A DNA stretch of 11,628 nucleotides from Deltaproteobacteria bacterium. GTDB taxonomy: Bacteria > Desulfobacterota > DSM-4660 > Desulfatiglandales > B25-G16. Shown one piece after another: positions 1 to 5,448 of the stretch. The stretch spans positions 1,027,951 through 1,039,578 of the forward strand of contig CP070660.1 in assembly GCA_020355145.1 (NCBI GenBank), written 5' to 3'. The translations under genes were made by a program, and so were the position numbers. The notes beneath the pieces were generated by a model, which ran no database searches, was not told the origin of the DNA, and was given only the letters and a program-made list of their open reading frames with translations. The number at the start of each line of letters is the position of its first letter. Position 1 is the stretch's first letter.

Positions 1-203
1 TCGGTGCTATTATTGTAGTCAGGGTGCCAGACGATCTGTTCCATCTCAGCACCGTTATCCAACAACATAACAATATTGGGCGGTACGTCATTAGCAGATA
101 CCGCGAAGATACAGGTATCATCAGCAAGACCCGGATTAGACATGAAGATAAGGTAAGATATAAGGAATAAACTGATGAACCAGTAATTTCTTAATCTTTT
201 CAT
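1..203 (-). CDS. pilY1: PilY1/PilC-type pilus tip protein, N-terminal fragment
   Basis: The ATG at 203-201 opens a frame of 67 codons that runs off the left edge of the window, so only the N-terminus is visible. Residues 1-27 form a Sec signal peptide: basic MKRLRNYW, a hydrophobic core, and a likely cleavage site GLA|DD. The mature start, DDTCIFAVSANDVPPNIVMLL followed by DNGAEM and an IVWHPDY segment, resembles the start of PilY1/PilC proteins, the large adhesins of type IV pili whose N-terminal half carries a von Willebrand A-like domain. The GGGAG at about 6 bases before the ATG is a good ribosome binding site. It follows pilX by 27 bases and closes the usual pilV-pilW-pilX-pilY1 order. 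The metal-site motif expected as DxSxS reads D-N-G-A-E. The assignment rests on the N-terminus and position. The C-terminal propeller cannot be checked here. Confidence 0.8.
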   Translation of the reverse strand, partial: MKRLRNYWFISLFLISYLIFMSNPGLADDTCIFAVSANDVPPNIVMLLDNGAEMEQIVWHPDYNNST

Positions 204-230
204 GATTGTCTCCCTAACCAGTTAAGTTGA

Positions 231-701
231 CTAAAAACCGATACGATAGAACCCCGCTTCTATCTGGCTCTGATCATTGGATGGCCCATATCCATAACCT
301 GTACTCATATATCTATGCGCCTTGAATTTTCCGGCCCCATACCCTGATCCCCTGGGAGGTGCTGAAAAACCTAAGTATTCAACATCTCCCTTAAAAGACT
401 GTGTTGAATCTAAGGTATACCTCTCTGAAGGATCAGCATTATTTGGGAAATATATACTCCCTCCAACTGTGATGTTATCCCCGCCATATAGACTGGGGTT
501 TTCCGGTACATAACCTCTTGCAGCTTCTGCTGCGTAAAAGGAAAGTTTATGGAGCTTTTCCTTTCCAGCAAACCGAAGCTCGGTCTCCGAAGTCCTGGTG
601 GCGGCAATACCTATGACTGTTACAATCGCAAGCATAAGCAAGGCAAACACAATCACAAGGCCGTTCTCGTTATTTAGCGTATCTTTGAGTGTTGTTATCA
701 T
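231..701 (-). CDS. pilX: PilX-like minor pilin (type IV pilus assembly protein)
   Basis: A 156-residue protein with a short polar leader ending in NNENG, then a hydrophobic segment of about 22 residues (LVIVFALLMLAIVTVIGIAA) followed by TRTSETELRFAG. This is the arrangement of the PilX N-terminal domain (predicted cleavage after Gly14). The +5 glutamate found in most pilins is absent (Phe19 in precursor numbering), which is normal for PilX/GspK-type subunits. The C-terminus, with GYGYGPSNDQSQIEAGFYRIG, fits the family's end. The start is supported by a strong Shine-Dalgarno, GGGAGG, 6 bases before the ATG. It lies 19 bases after pilW and 27 before pilY1, so it is translated from the same transcript. 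In known systems PilV, PilW, PilX and PilY1 form a complex that primes pilus assembly and presents the adhesin at the tip. Confidence 0.85.
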   Translation of the reverse strand: MITTLKDTLNNENGLVIVFALLMLAIVTVIGIAATRTSETELRFAGKEKLHKLSFYAAEAARGYVPENPSLYGGDNITVGGSIYFPNNADPSERYTLDSTQSFKGDVEYLGFSAPPRGSGYGAGKFKAHRYMSTGYGYGPSNDQSQIEAGFYRIGF

Positions 702-720
702 AAGGTGCCTCCCAAGGCCA

Positions 721-1338
721 TTATAGGCCTAGATTCATGAAAAGTACCCTTGTATTCAGGGTTCGGGTAAAGGTTCCCCCTAGTGCATTTTCTCCCTCGA
801 CAGTCATGGAGATCACGACCGTCTTGATGCTTTCAAGATCTGCGGCAGCAACCGGGTTACCCAAATCGTTACCATCGGCATCTAGATAGCTAAATGACAA
901 CGCACTGACATTATTGATCAGGGTCTGCCAGCTTTCGCTGCCGGTCCCCTCGTAGAGGCATCGACGGAGCCTGTTATTGCCTGCGTCGTACTCATAGGTG
1001 ATCCTTTCTCTATCTGTGTCCTCAATTCCGTTTACCCTATTCATATCCGCTGTAAAGCGGAGCTTAGTGGCTGTAGCCACTTCGATGCCTGCATCGGCAG
1101 TGCGCTGGGGGTCAAAGCCGGCCGCCCGAATATCCCTAGTCATTGAATTAATGCCCACACGGACGCTTTGCTGGGCCCCGACCACACTATCCTGGGTGTA
1201 ATAGGATCGATTAGAGGAGATAAATATGCCATAGATTGACCCTGTAACAATACATATCATGGCCATAACTACCATGAGCTCAACAAGGGTAAAGGCATCA
1301 TTATTGAGGTTCGCTAAGCGGCGTGCTTTATCCCACAT
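721..1338 (-). CDS. pilW: PilW-like minor pilin
   Basis: A 205-residue class III-signal pilin. The leader MWDKARRLANLNNDA is followed by FTLVELMVVMAMICIVTGSI, with the conserved Glu at +5 (Glu20) and a transmembrane/N-terminal helix to about residue 40. After it comes QQSVRVGINSMTRDIRAAGFDP, a hallmark of PilW, and a beta-rich C-terminal domain ending in RTLNTRVLFMNLGL. Residue -1 of the cleavage site is Ala15 rather than the near-invariant Gly. The start ATG overlaps the pilV stop by one base (TGATG), and a GAGGAGG ribosome binding site lies within the last codons of pilV, which indicates translational coupling. It acts in the inner membrane and pilus tip as part of the minor pilin complex. 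Confidence 0.87.
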   Translation of the reverse strand: MWDKARRLANLNNDAFTLVELMVVMAMICIVTGSIYGIFISSNRSYYTQDSVVGAQQSVRVGINSMTRDIRAAGFDPQRTADAGIEVATATKLRFTADMNRVNGIEDTDRERITYEYDAGNNRLRRCLYEGTGSESWQTLINNVSALSFSYLDADGNDLGNPVAAADLESIKTVVISMTVEGENALGGTFTRTLNTRVLFMNLGL

Positions 1339-1757
1339 CAGTTTCCGCCTCCTCTTGTAATAGTGCTTAAAACCACGTTATGGCTAGCCCCCCCTATAGT
1401 CCAAGCCACTGTGACGGTGACGAGTCGTGAATTGGCCGTGCGATTTGTAATAACCCACGAACGGTTAAAGATCCCACCATTTGCTTCTGTCTCGTCAATG
1501 GGATTATTCGGATCATTGTAGGGTCCACCAGCGATAAGTGTGGCTATGTCCGAACTCCTTAAGGCATCAATCTGCATCTGGGCCAGATAGGTGGCCTGTG
1601 TAACCTCATAGCCCAATCGATTGCCACTTACTGCACTAATCTGCATGATAGCCACTGCCAAGAGACCTATTGAGAATATGGTGATGGCTATGAGCACCTC
1701 TAAGAGGGTAAAACCCCTTTTATCTAACAACTGTCTTTCGCATCTTCTCATGGACAT
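1338..1757 (-). CDS. pilV: PilV-like minor pilin, first gene of the operon
   Basis: About 139 residues. The leader ends in LLDKRG, followed by FTLLEVLIAITIFSIGLLAVAIMQ, a textbook prepilin site with Gly at -1 and Glu at +5, then a downstream GYEVTQATYLAQMQIDALR segment typical of PilV. Three ATG codons lie near the start (1763, 1757, 1751). The Shine-Dalgarno AGGGAG is only 2 bases from the first ATG but 8 bases from the second, so 1757 is preferred. The choice affects only the short leader. It is the first gene after the riboswitch and terminator and overlaps pilW by one base. No fimT/fimU-type pilin precedes it, as the gene-free control region lies directly upstream. Function: minor pilin needed to prime pilus assembly, by family knowledge. 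Confidence 0.86.
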   Translation of the reverse strand: MSMRRCERQLLDKRGFTLLEVLIAITIFSIGLLAVAIMQISAVSGNRLGYEVTQATYLAQMQIDALRSSDIATLIAGGPYNDPNNPIDETEANGGIFNRSWVITNRTANSRLVTVTVAWTIGGASHNVVLSTITRGGGN

Positions 1758-1788
1758 TGTCATCTCTCCCTATTGGCCAGACATTATG

Positions 1789-1823
1789 AAAAAACCCGAT
1801 CTAGAAAGCAAGGACCGGGTTTT
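1789..1823 (-). terminator. Intrinsic terminator after the riboswitch
   Basis: The arm AAAACCCGGTC (1823-1813) pairs with GATCGGGTTTT (1801-1791) over 11 positions with a single G-U wobble, closing an 11-base loop and followed by further T residues (a run of six T in all). It starts five bases after the aptamer's closing helix and ends about 18 bases before the pilV Shine-Dalgarno, the position of a transcriptional expression platform. A plausible competing pairing is AACCC of its left arm with GGGTT of the aptamer core. That pairing was found by eye and is an inference. Confidence 0.85.
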
Positions 1824-1828
1824 CTGTC

Positions 1829-1925
1829 AATCGTTTAGCAACCCCGCTACCTTATCCCGGAAATCCGGGACTTAGGTCGAAGGCTTTGCGTCCCTACCTT
1901 TCAGAAGATCTGCCCTTCAACGATT
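1829..1925 (-). promoter_or_regulatory. Cyclic-di-GMP-I (GEMM-I) riboswitch aptamer
   Basis: A complete GEMM-I layout is visible. The closing helix P1 is AATCGTT (1925-1919) with AACGATT (1835-1829), seven perfect pairs. Next come AGGGCA and a GAAA tetraloop hairpin, then the core GGGACGCAAAGCC (1894-1882). The tetraloop receptor strand CCTAAG leads into the hairpin TCCCGG-ATTT-CCGGGA (1870-1855), followed by TAAGG. The 3' core is GGTAGCGGGGTTGC (1851-1838). Aligned by eye to the Vibrio cholerae Vc2 aptamer, the ligand-contacting positions 20 and 92 are G and C. That pattern is expected for c-di-GMP rather than the cyclic-AMP-GMP variants, which carry A at position 20. It lies in the 5' leader of the pilV-W-X-Y1 operon and is followed at once by a terminator, so control of transcription elongation is inferred. 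Whether ligand turns the operon on or off cannot be read from the sequence by eye. Confidence 0.93.
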
Positions 1926-2033
1926 TTTCGGTATATTTGTTAAAAAACTGTAGTCTGTTTCATATCAATTTCAAAGATTATAGGCTTAAAGATAACCTCC
2001 AAGATAAGGTTAGTTTCAGTCAAGTTTTAAAAT

Positions 2034-2052
2034 AAGCAAAACCAATGCCAAA
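2034..2052 (-). promoter_or_regulatory. Sigma-54-type promoter (-24/-12) for the pilin operon
   Basis: The minus strand reads TTTGGCATTGGTTTTGCTT, with the GG at 2049-2048 and the GC at 2037-2036 exactly ten bases apart. This matches TGGCA-N-TTGC(A/T) at nearly every consensus position. The predicted start is near 2024, about 100 bases before the aptamer. The gene immediately upstream encodes an NtrC-family sigma-54 activator, which supports the call. A weaker alternative, TTGATA-17-TTTTAA (1968-1940), would start transcription only a few bases before the aptamer. Confidence 0.78.
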
Positions 2053-2090
2053 TAGGCTGAGATCTTATTTATCAGGAGAGGTGGGATTTA

Positions 2091-2117
2091 TCTATTTGTT
2101 ATTATTAAAGAAATAGA
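2091..2117 (-). promoter_or_regulatory. Inverted repeat, candidate activator (enhancer) site
   Basis: TCTATTT and AAATAGA form a perfect 7-bp dyad separated by 13 bases. Its centre is about 80 bases upstream of the predicted sigma-54 start, within the usual range for NtrC-family activator sites. It is AT-rich, so chance occurrence is possible. Binding by the adjacent regulator is an inference from position. Confidence 0.4.
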
Positions 2118-2219
2118 CTTTGAGGCCAAAATGATAGATACTTTGCCACTTGGGGATTGCTGTAAAATTGTTTATCAGGTGTAAAAGAATTTTATGGTTT
2201 GGGTCTTCTGTAGGATAGA

Positions 2220-3593
2220 TCAATCTAATTTATAATCTTTAATCTTGGAGATAAGTATGGGGCGGCTGATCTCAAGCATTTTGGCGGCCTTTGTCCTGTT
2301 TCCACTGGTTTTAGTTAATGCGCGCTCGATTAGTTCCTTTTCAAGAATCCGTGAGGCTATCTTGATGGATGATATACCATCGGGTGTAAGGCCAGAAGGT
2401 AGATATAGATCGCCTTTAAGGGTTGGGGGAAGATCGGAAACTTCTAATGTATTACCTGGGGCTAGTAGAATCGCCCTTTCTATGACATTTTCCAGTTCCC
2501 GGACATTGCCTGGCCATGGATATGTCATAAATTGTTCCATTGCCTGGGGGGAAACCCATTTGATATTCTTCTTTAGCTTGGAGTTAAAGTGATTGACAAA
2601 GTGGTCGGTTAGCAAGGGTATATCCTCTAACCTTTCCCTTAAGGGTGGCAGGTATATATTTACAACGTTTATCCTGTAATAGAGATCCTCTCTGAAGTGT
2701 CCATTCTTTGTCTCTTCGCCCAAATTCTTGGCTGTAGCTGCGATAATCCTAGCATCCACCTTTTTGATGCCAGTGGAACCGAGAGGGGTTATCTCCTCGT
2801 CCTGGAGAACTCTCAGGAGTTTAACCTGCAGGGATAGTGGGAGCTCACCAATTTCATCCAAAAAAAGGGTCCCACGGTGGGCCTCGGCAAAACGACCCGG
2901 TTTATCCTGTTTTGCATCCGTAAATGCCCCCTTTTTGTAACCGAAAAGCTCACTTTCAAGCAATGTCTCCGGAATTCCACCGCAGTTGATAGAGACAATA
3001 GGCCCATTATGTCTTGATCCATTAAAATGAATAGCCCTGGCAATCAACTCCTTTCCAGTGCCGCTCTCACCTGTAATTAGGACAGTGGTCTTGTAATCTG
3101 CTACCTTTTTAATCATATCAAATACAGAATGCATTGCCTTGCTTTTAGCCACTATATTATTAAAGTTATAGCTTTTTTCTATCCTTTGAATCCGATCCTT
3201 TAATCTCAGGTTTTCGCTTTTAAGCCCCTCCCTTTCCTCTGCCTTTTTCAATGTTAAAAGGACCTCATCTGCCTTAAATGGCTTACTAATATAGTCATAG
3301 GCCCCCAACTTCATGGCCTCAATTGCCGTATCTACTGTTCCATAGGCAGACATCATGATAACCGTGGTATCCTTTAACTTATCAGTCGCCGATCTTAGAA
3401 ATGCCATCCCATCCATTCTGGGCATCTTTATATCACAGAGGATGAAATGGAATCCTTCCCCTTCTATCACCTCCAACCCTTCCTGGCCATCTGCGGCTGA
3501 CTTGACCTCATAGCCAGATCTCCCTAAGAGTACTTCAAGCATATGCCTCATGTTGGCTTCATCTTCGATAATGAGGATCCGTTTTGTTGTCAT
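2220..3593 (-). CDS. NtrC-family sigma-54-dependent response regulator
   Basis: About 457 residues starting at MTTKRILIIEDE. Receiver domain 1-120: acidic D11/E12, phosphoacceptor D54 in LCDIKMP, S82 and K104 in YISKPF. AAA+ sigma-54 interaction domain about 146-385: Walker A GESGTGKE (175-182), GAFTDA loop (222-227), Walker B GTLFLDEIGE (241-250), RINVVNIYLPPLRER and the YPWPGNVRELENV motif. Fis-type helix-turn-helix 433-457 (RTKAAKMLEISR...). The frame stays open 29 codons further upstream from a GTG, but the receiver begins at the ATG chosen here. The ribosome binding site is weak (AGG about 12 bases upstream) and lies within a repeat. It follows the histidine kinase gene and precedes the pilin control region with its sigma-54 promoter, so a PilR-like role is likely. 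It could equally act on distant promoters. The sigma-54 contact loop carries Asp in place of the usual second Gly (GAFTGA). Confidence 0.9.
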   Translation of the reverse strand: MTTKRILIIEDEANMRHMLEVLLGRSGYEVKSAADGQEGLEVIEGEGFHFILCDIKMPRMDGMAFLRSATDKLKDTTVIMMSAYGTVDTAIEAMKLGAYDYISKPFKADEVLLTLKKAEEREGLKSENLRLKDRIQRIEKSYNFNNIVAKSKAMHSVFDMIKKVADYKTTVLITGESGTGKELIARAIHFNGSRHNGPIVSINCGGIPETLLESELFGYKKGAFTDAKQDKPGRFAEAHRGTLFLDEIGELPLSLQVKLLRVLQDEEITPLGSTGIKKVDARIIAATAKNLGEETKNGHFREDLYYRINVVNIYLPPLRERLEDIPLLTDHFVNHFNSKLKKNIKWVSPQAMEQFMTYPWPGNVRELENVIERAILLAPGNTLEVSDLPPTLKGDLYLPSGLTPDGISSIKIASRILEKELIERALTKTSGNRTKAAKMLEISRPILISKIKDYKLD

Positions 3594-3598
3594 GACAA

Positions 3599-3612
3599 TA
3601 AAGTGCCTAAAG
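3599..3612. repeat. 14-bp near-direct repeat, copy 1
   Basis: TAAAGTGCCTAAAG on the plus strand, repeated with one mismatch at 3726-3739. It starts 6 bases upstream of the response regulator ATG and covers the place where its ribosome binding site should be. Confidence 0.55.
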
Positions 3613-3725
3613 CCCGCCCTGGTGCTATGTGCTCTAATCAGCCTTCTAAGTCTATAAGCCAGTATGTGCTTGAATTGCACTACTAAACCTATAGACCAGG
3701 ACTGGGCCAGGGTTAAAAAGTGAGC

Positions 3726-3739
3726 TAAAGTGCGTAAAG
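3726..3739. repeat. 14-bp near-direct repeat, copy 2
   Basis: TAAAGTGCGTAAAG on the plus strand, 13 of 14 bases identical to 3599-3612. It is preceded by GAGC and followed by a further TTC, and the sense pattern on the minus strand is a loose series of ACTTT(A/T) units about ten bases apart. This may be part of a family of dispersed intergenic repeats. No gene was recognised in the 264-base gap that holds both copies. Confidence 0.5.
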
Positions 3740-3833
3740 TTCAATAATGTGTACTGCTTACTTCCTACCTCCCCCAACTCCCAGCTCGTATCCTGTAACT
3801 CTTAATAAGGTGACAAGTACTTAGAAAAATAGC

Positions 3834-3861
3834 TGACGAATGACCAATGATAAATGACTAT
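3834..3861. repeat. Degenerate 7-bp tandem repeat
   Basis: The plus strand reads TGACGAA, TGACCAA, TGATAAA, TGACTAT in exact 7-base register, running into the TAG stop codon of the histidine kinase gene at 3860-3858. Such heptamer arrays are a known type of intergenic repeat in bacteria. Role here unknown. Confidence 0.6.
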
Positions 3862-5432
3862 TTACTATTTTCATGGAGTGGAAGTACAACAGTCATTGTT
3901 GTACCCTTTCCCTCCTCGCTTTTTGCCCTTATATCCCCTCCCATATCTTGGACAATTCTCAAGCTAACCGAAAGTCCAAGCCCTGTTCCCTTCCCAGTAT
4001 CTTTAGAAGTATAAAATGGATCAAAGATCCTATTAAGGTCTTCAGCAGGGATCCCTGACCCATTATCCATAAATTCTATGTGCACACTCTTGCCGTTTTC
4101 CCTTGGATCTGGTTGACTCTCCGATACCGCACTGGTCCTTATTGATAACATCTTATCCCGCGATCTAGCCTTTGTTTGGTTGGCCTCCATAGCATCTATT
4201 GCATTCATTACTATATTCAGAAATACCTGTTTCAGCTTGTCCGGTTCAGCCAGGACAGTATCCTTGGGTGCCTGATGATCCAGAGTAACTTTAATATCGG
4301 CCATCATCGGCTGAGGTTTTAGCATTTCCAGCATATCATCAATAATGTGATGAACGGATACTGCTTTCAGCTCTCCCTTCGAAGGTCTGGAAAAGTCAAG
4401 AAGATTTCTGATAGTCCTACTTATCCTGTCTATCTCTTCTTGAATGCGATCGATAAAGTCCCTTCTTTCTTCTCTCTTTAGGTCATTGCCCTTAAGAAGG
4501 TCTAGATAGCCAAGGACAACCCCTATCGGATTTCCAATTTCATGGGCAACGCCTGAGGCTAATCTCCCAACTGAGGCCAATTTCTCGGATCTGATTATCT
4601 CTTCCTGGGCTTGTCTTAGCTCAAGATTGGTCTTTTCAAGAGAACTTATGCTTGCCTTTAATTCCGTTTTATTGTCTTCAAGGCGTCTCAGCATCAAGTT
4701 CAGGGCCCTTGATAGTTTACCAAACTCATTGTGTCCTGTAGCGGAGGAAAGAAGAAAGGTCTGTCCCTCTTTAAATTCCTCGGCCCTTCTGACAAGGCGA
4801 TTGATTGGCCTTATTATAGTCCTAAAAATGAGATAAAAGCCAAACAGTGATAGAAACATGGTATTTAATAGGATATAAAAGAGAACAATCTTTTGTGACT
4901 CCCTGATTGTCCTGTACATATCCCTCAACGGGAGCTGAACAGAGGCAACACCAATAGTGCTTTTTTCATGGATTATGGGGGAGGCCAAAAATAGATCGCC
5001 TCTTGCTAATGGTAAAACACTCCATGTAGTACCAGAGATAAACCTAGAATCTACTCCCATTTGTAAGGACTTTCCGGCCAGAGTTAACAATGTTTTTCGT
5101 TCCTCTTCCCCTATTTCTGTTTCAAATAATATTCTACCATGGTCATTGATAATAATAGCGCCTGAGAGCTGAGTTTCATCCAATAAATGGCGGAGATTCC
5201 GATAAAAAGGTGATCCCCTATCAACCTCACTATATGTTTGCTCTTCATAATTGGTGACCATGTTCTGTTCAATAGTGCGCAAAATTATTCTCCCCTTTCT
5301 TATCTCTGCCTTTAACATGCCCCTTTCGGTCATCCTTATCATAACAACATCCAATAATATCATAGCCAAAAGGAGGATGATCACCAAGATTGCGAAGATC
5401 CCTGTCTTTATACTATATGCAGATAGCTTCAT
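3858..5432 (-). CDS. Membrane sensor histidine kinase (NtrB/AtoS-like)
   Basis: 524 residues. Transmembrane helix about 10-31, periplasmic sensor region about 34-180 of single-Cache/PAS-like appearance (GAIIINDHGRILFE ... IGVASVQLPL), second helix about 182-204, HAMP 205-258, and a short coiled coil (ELKASISSLEKTNLELRQAQEEI). HisKA carries the phosphoacceptor H297 in GVAHEIGNP. The ATPase domain has the N box (FLNIVMNAIDAM, near 404-415), G1 DNGSG (456-460), F box FDPFYTSK (470-477) and G2 GTGLGLS (482-488). All catalytic boxes are intact. Two membrane helices and a periplasmic sensor differ from classical PilS, which has several helices and no large external domain. It starts 16 bases after pilD without a strong Shine-Dalgarno, and is the likely partner of the sigma-54 regulator that follows. 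The ligand is unknown. Confidence 0.92.
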   Translation of the reverse strand: MKLSAYSIKTGIFAILVIILLLAMILLDVVMIRMTERGMLKAEIRKGRIILRTIEQNMVTNYEEQTYSEVDRGSPFYRNLRHLLDETQLSGAIIINDHGRILFETEIGEEERKTLLTLAGKSLQMGVDSRFISGTTWSVLPLARGDLFLASPIIHEKSTIGVASVQLPLRDMYRTIRESQKIVLFYILLNTMFLSLFGFYLIFRTIIRPINRLVRRAEEFKEGQTFLLSSATGHNEFGKLSRALNLMLRRLEDNKTELKASISSLEKTNLELRQAQEEIIRSEKLASVGRLASGVAHEIGNPIGVVLGYLDLLKGNDLKREERRDFIDRIQEEIDRISRTIRNLLDFSRPSKGELKAVSVHHIIDDMLEMLKPQPMMADIKVTLDHQAPKDTVLAEPDKLKQVFLNIVMNAIDAMEANQTKARSRDKMLSIRTSAVSESQPDPRENGKSVHIEFMDNGSGIPAEDLNRIFDPFYTSKDTGKGTGLGLSVSLRIVQDMGGDIRAKSEEGKGTTMTVVLPLHENSK

Positions 5433-5448
5433 AGGGAAAGTGCTCTAA

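Larger units (their letters stand above)
1764..2219 (-). other. Gene-free control region of the minor pilin operon
   Basis: 456 bases between the stop of the sigma-54 activator gene and the pilV start. On the minus strand it holds, in transcription order: a 27-bp dyad (2117-2091), a sigma-54-type promoter (2052-2034), a leader of about 100 bases, a c-di-GMP-I riboswitch aptamer (1925-1829), an intrinsic terminator (1823-1789) and the pilV ribosome binding site (1771-1766). No convincing protein gene was seen on either strand. No strong terminator follows the upstream regulator gene, so some readthrough into this region is possible. Confidence 0.8.

Noticed and set aside
1829..1925. cGAMP-type (GEMM-Ib) specificity, as known in Geobacter
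   Set aside because: The position equivalent to Vc2 G20 is G, not A, by hand alignment, so c-di-GMP is the more likely ligand. The alignment was made by eye.
1940..2023. 27-codon open frame from a TTG in the riboswitch leader
   Set aside because: No ribosome binding site, AT-rich composition and no recognisable product. A leader peptide cannot be excluded but is not supported.
3594..3680. 29-codon N-terminal extension of the response regulator from a GTG
   Set aside because: The receiver domain starts at the ATG at 3593; the extension is basic, without homology, and overlaps an intergenic repeat.
3831..3847. GG-N10-GC on the minus strand before the regulator gene
   Set aside because: Falls inside the heptamer repeat array and lacks the flanking consensus.
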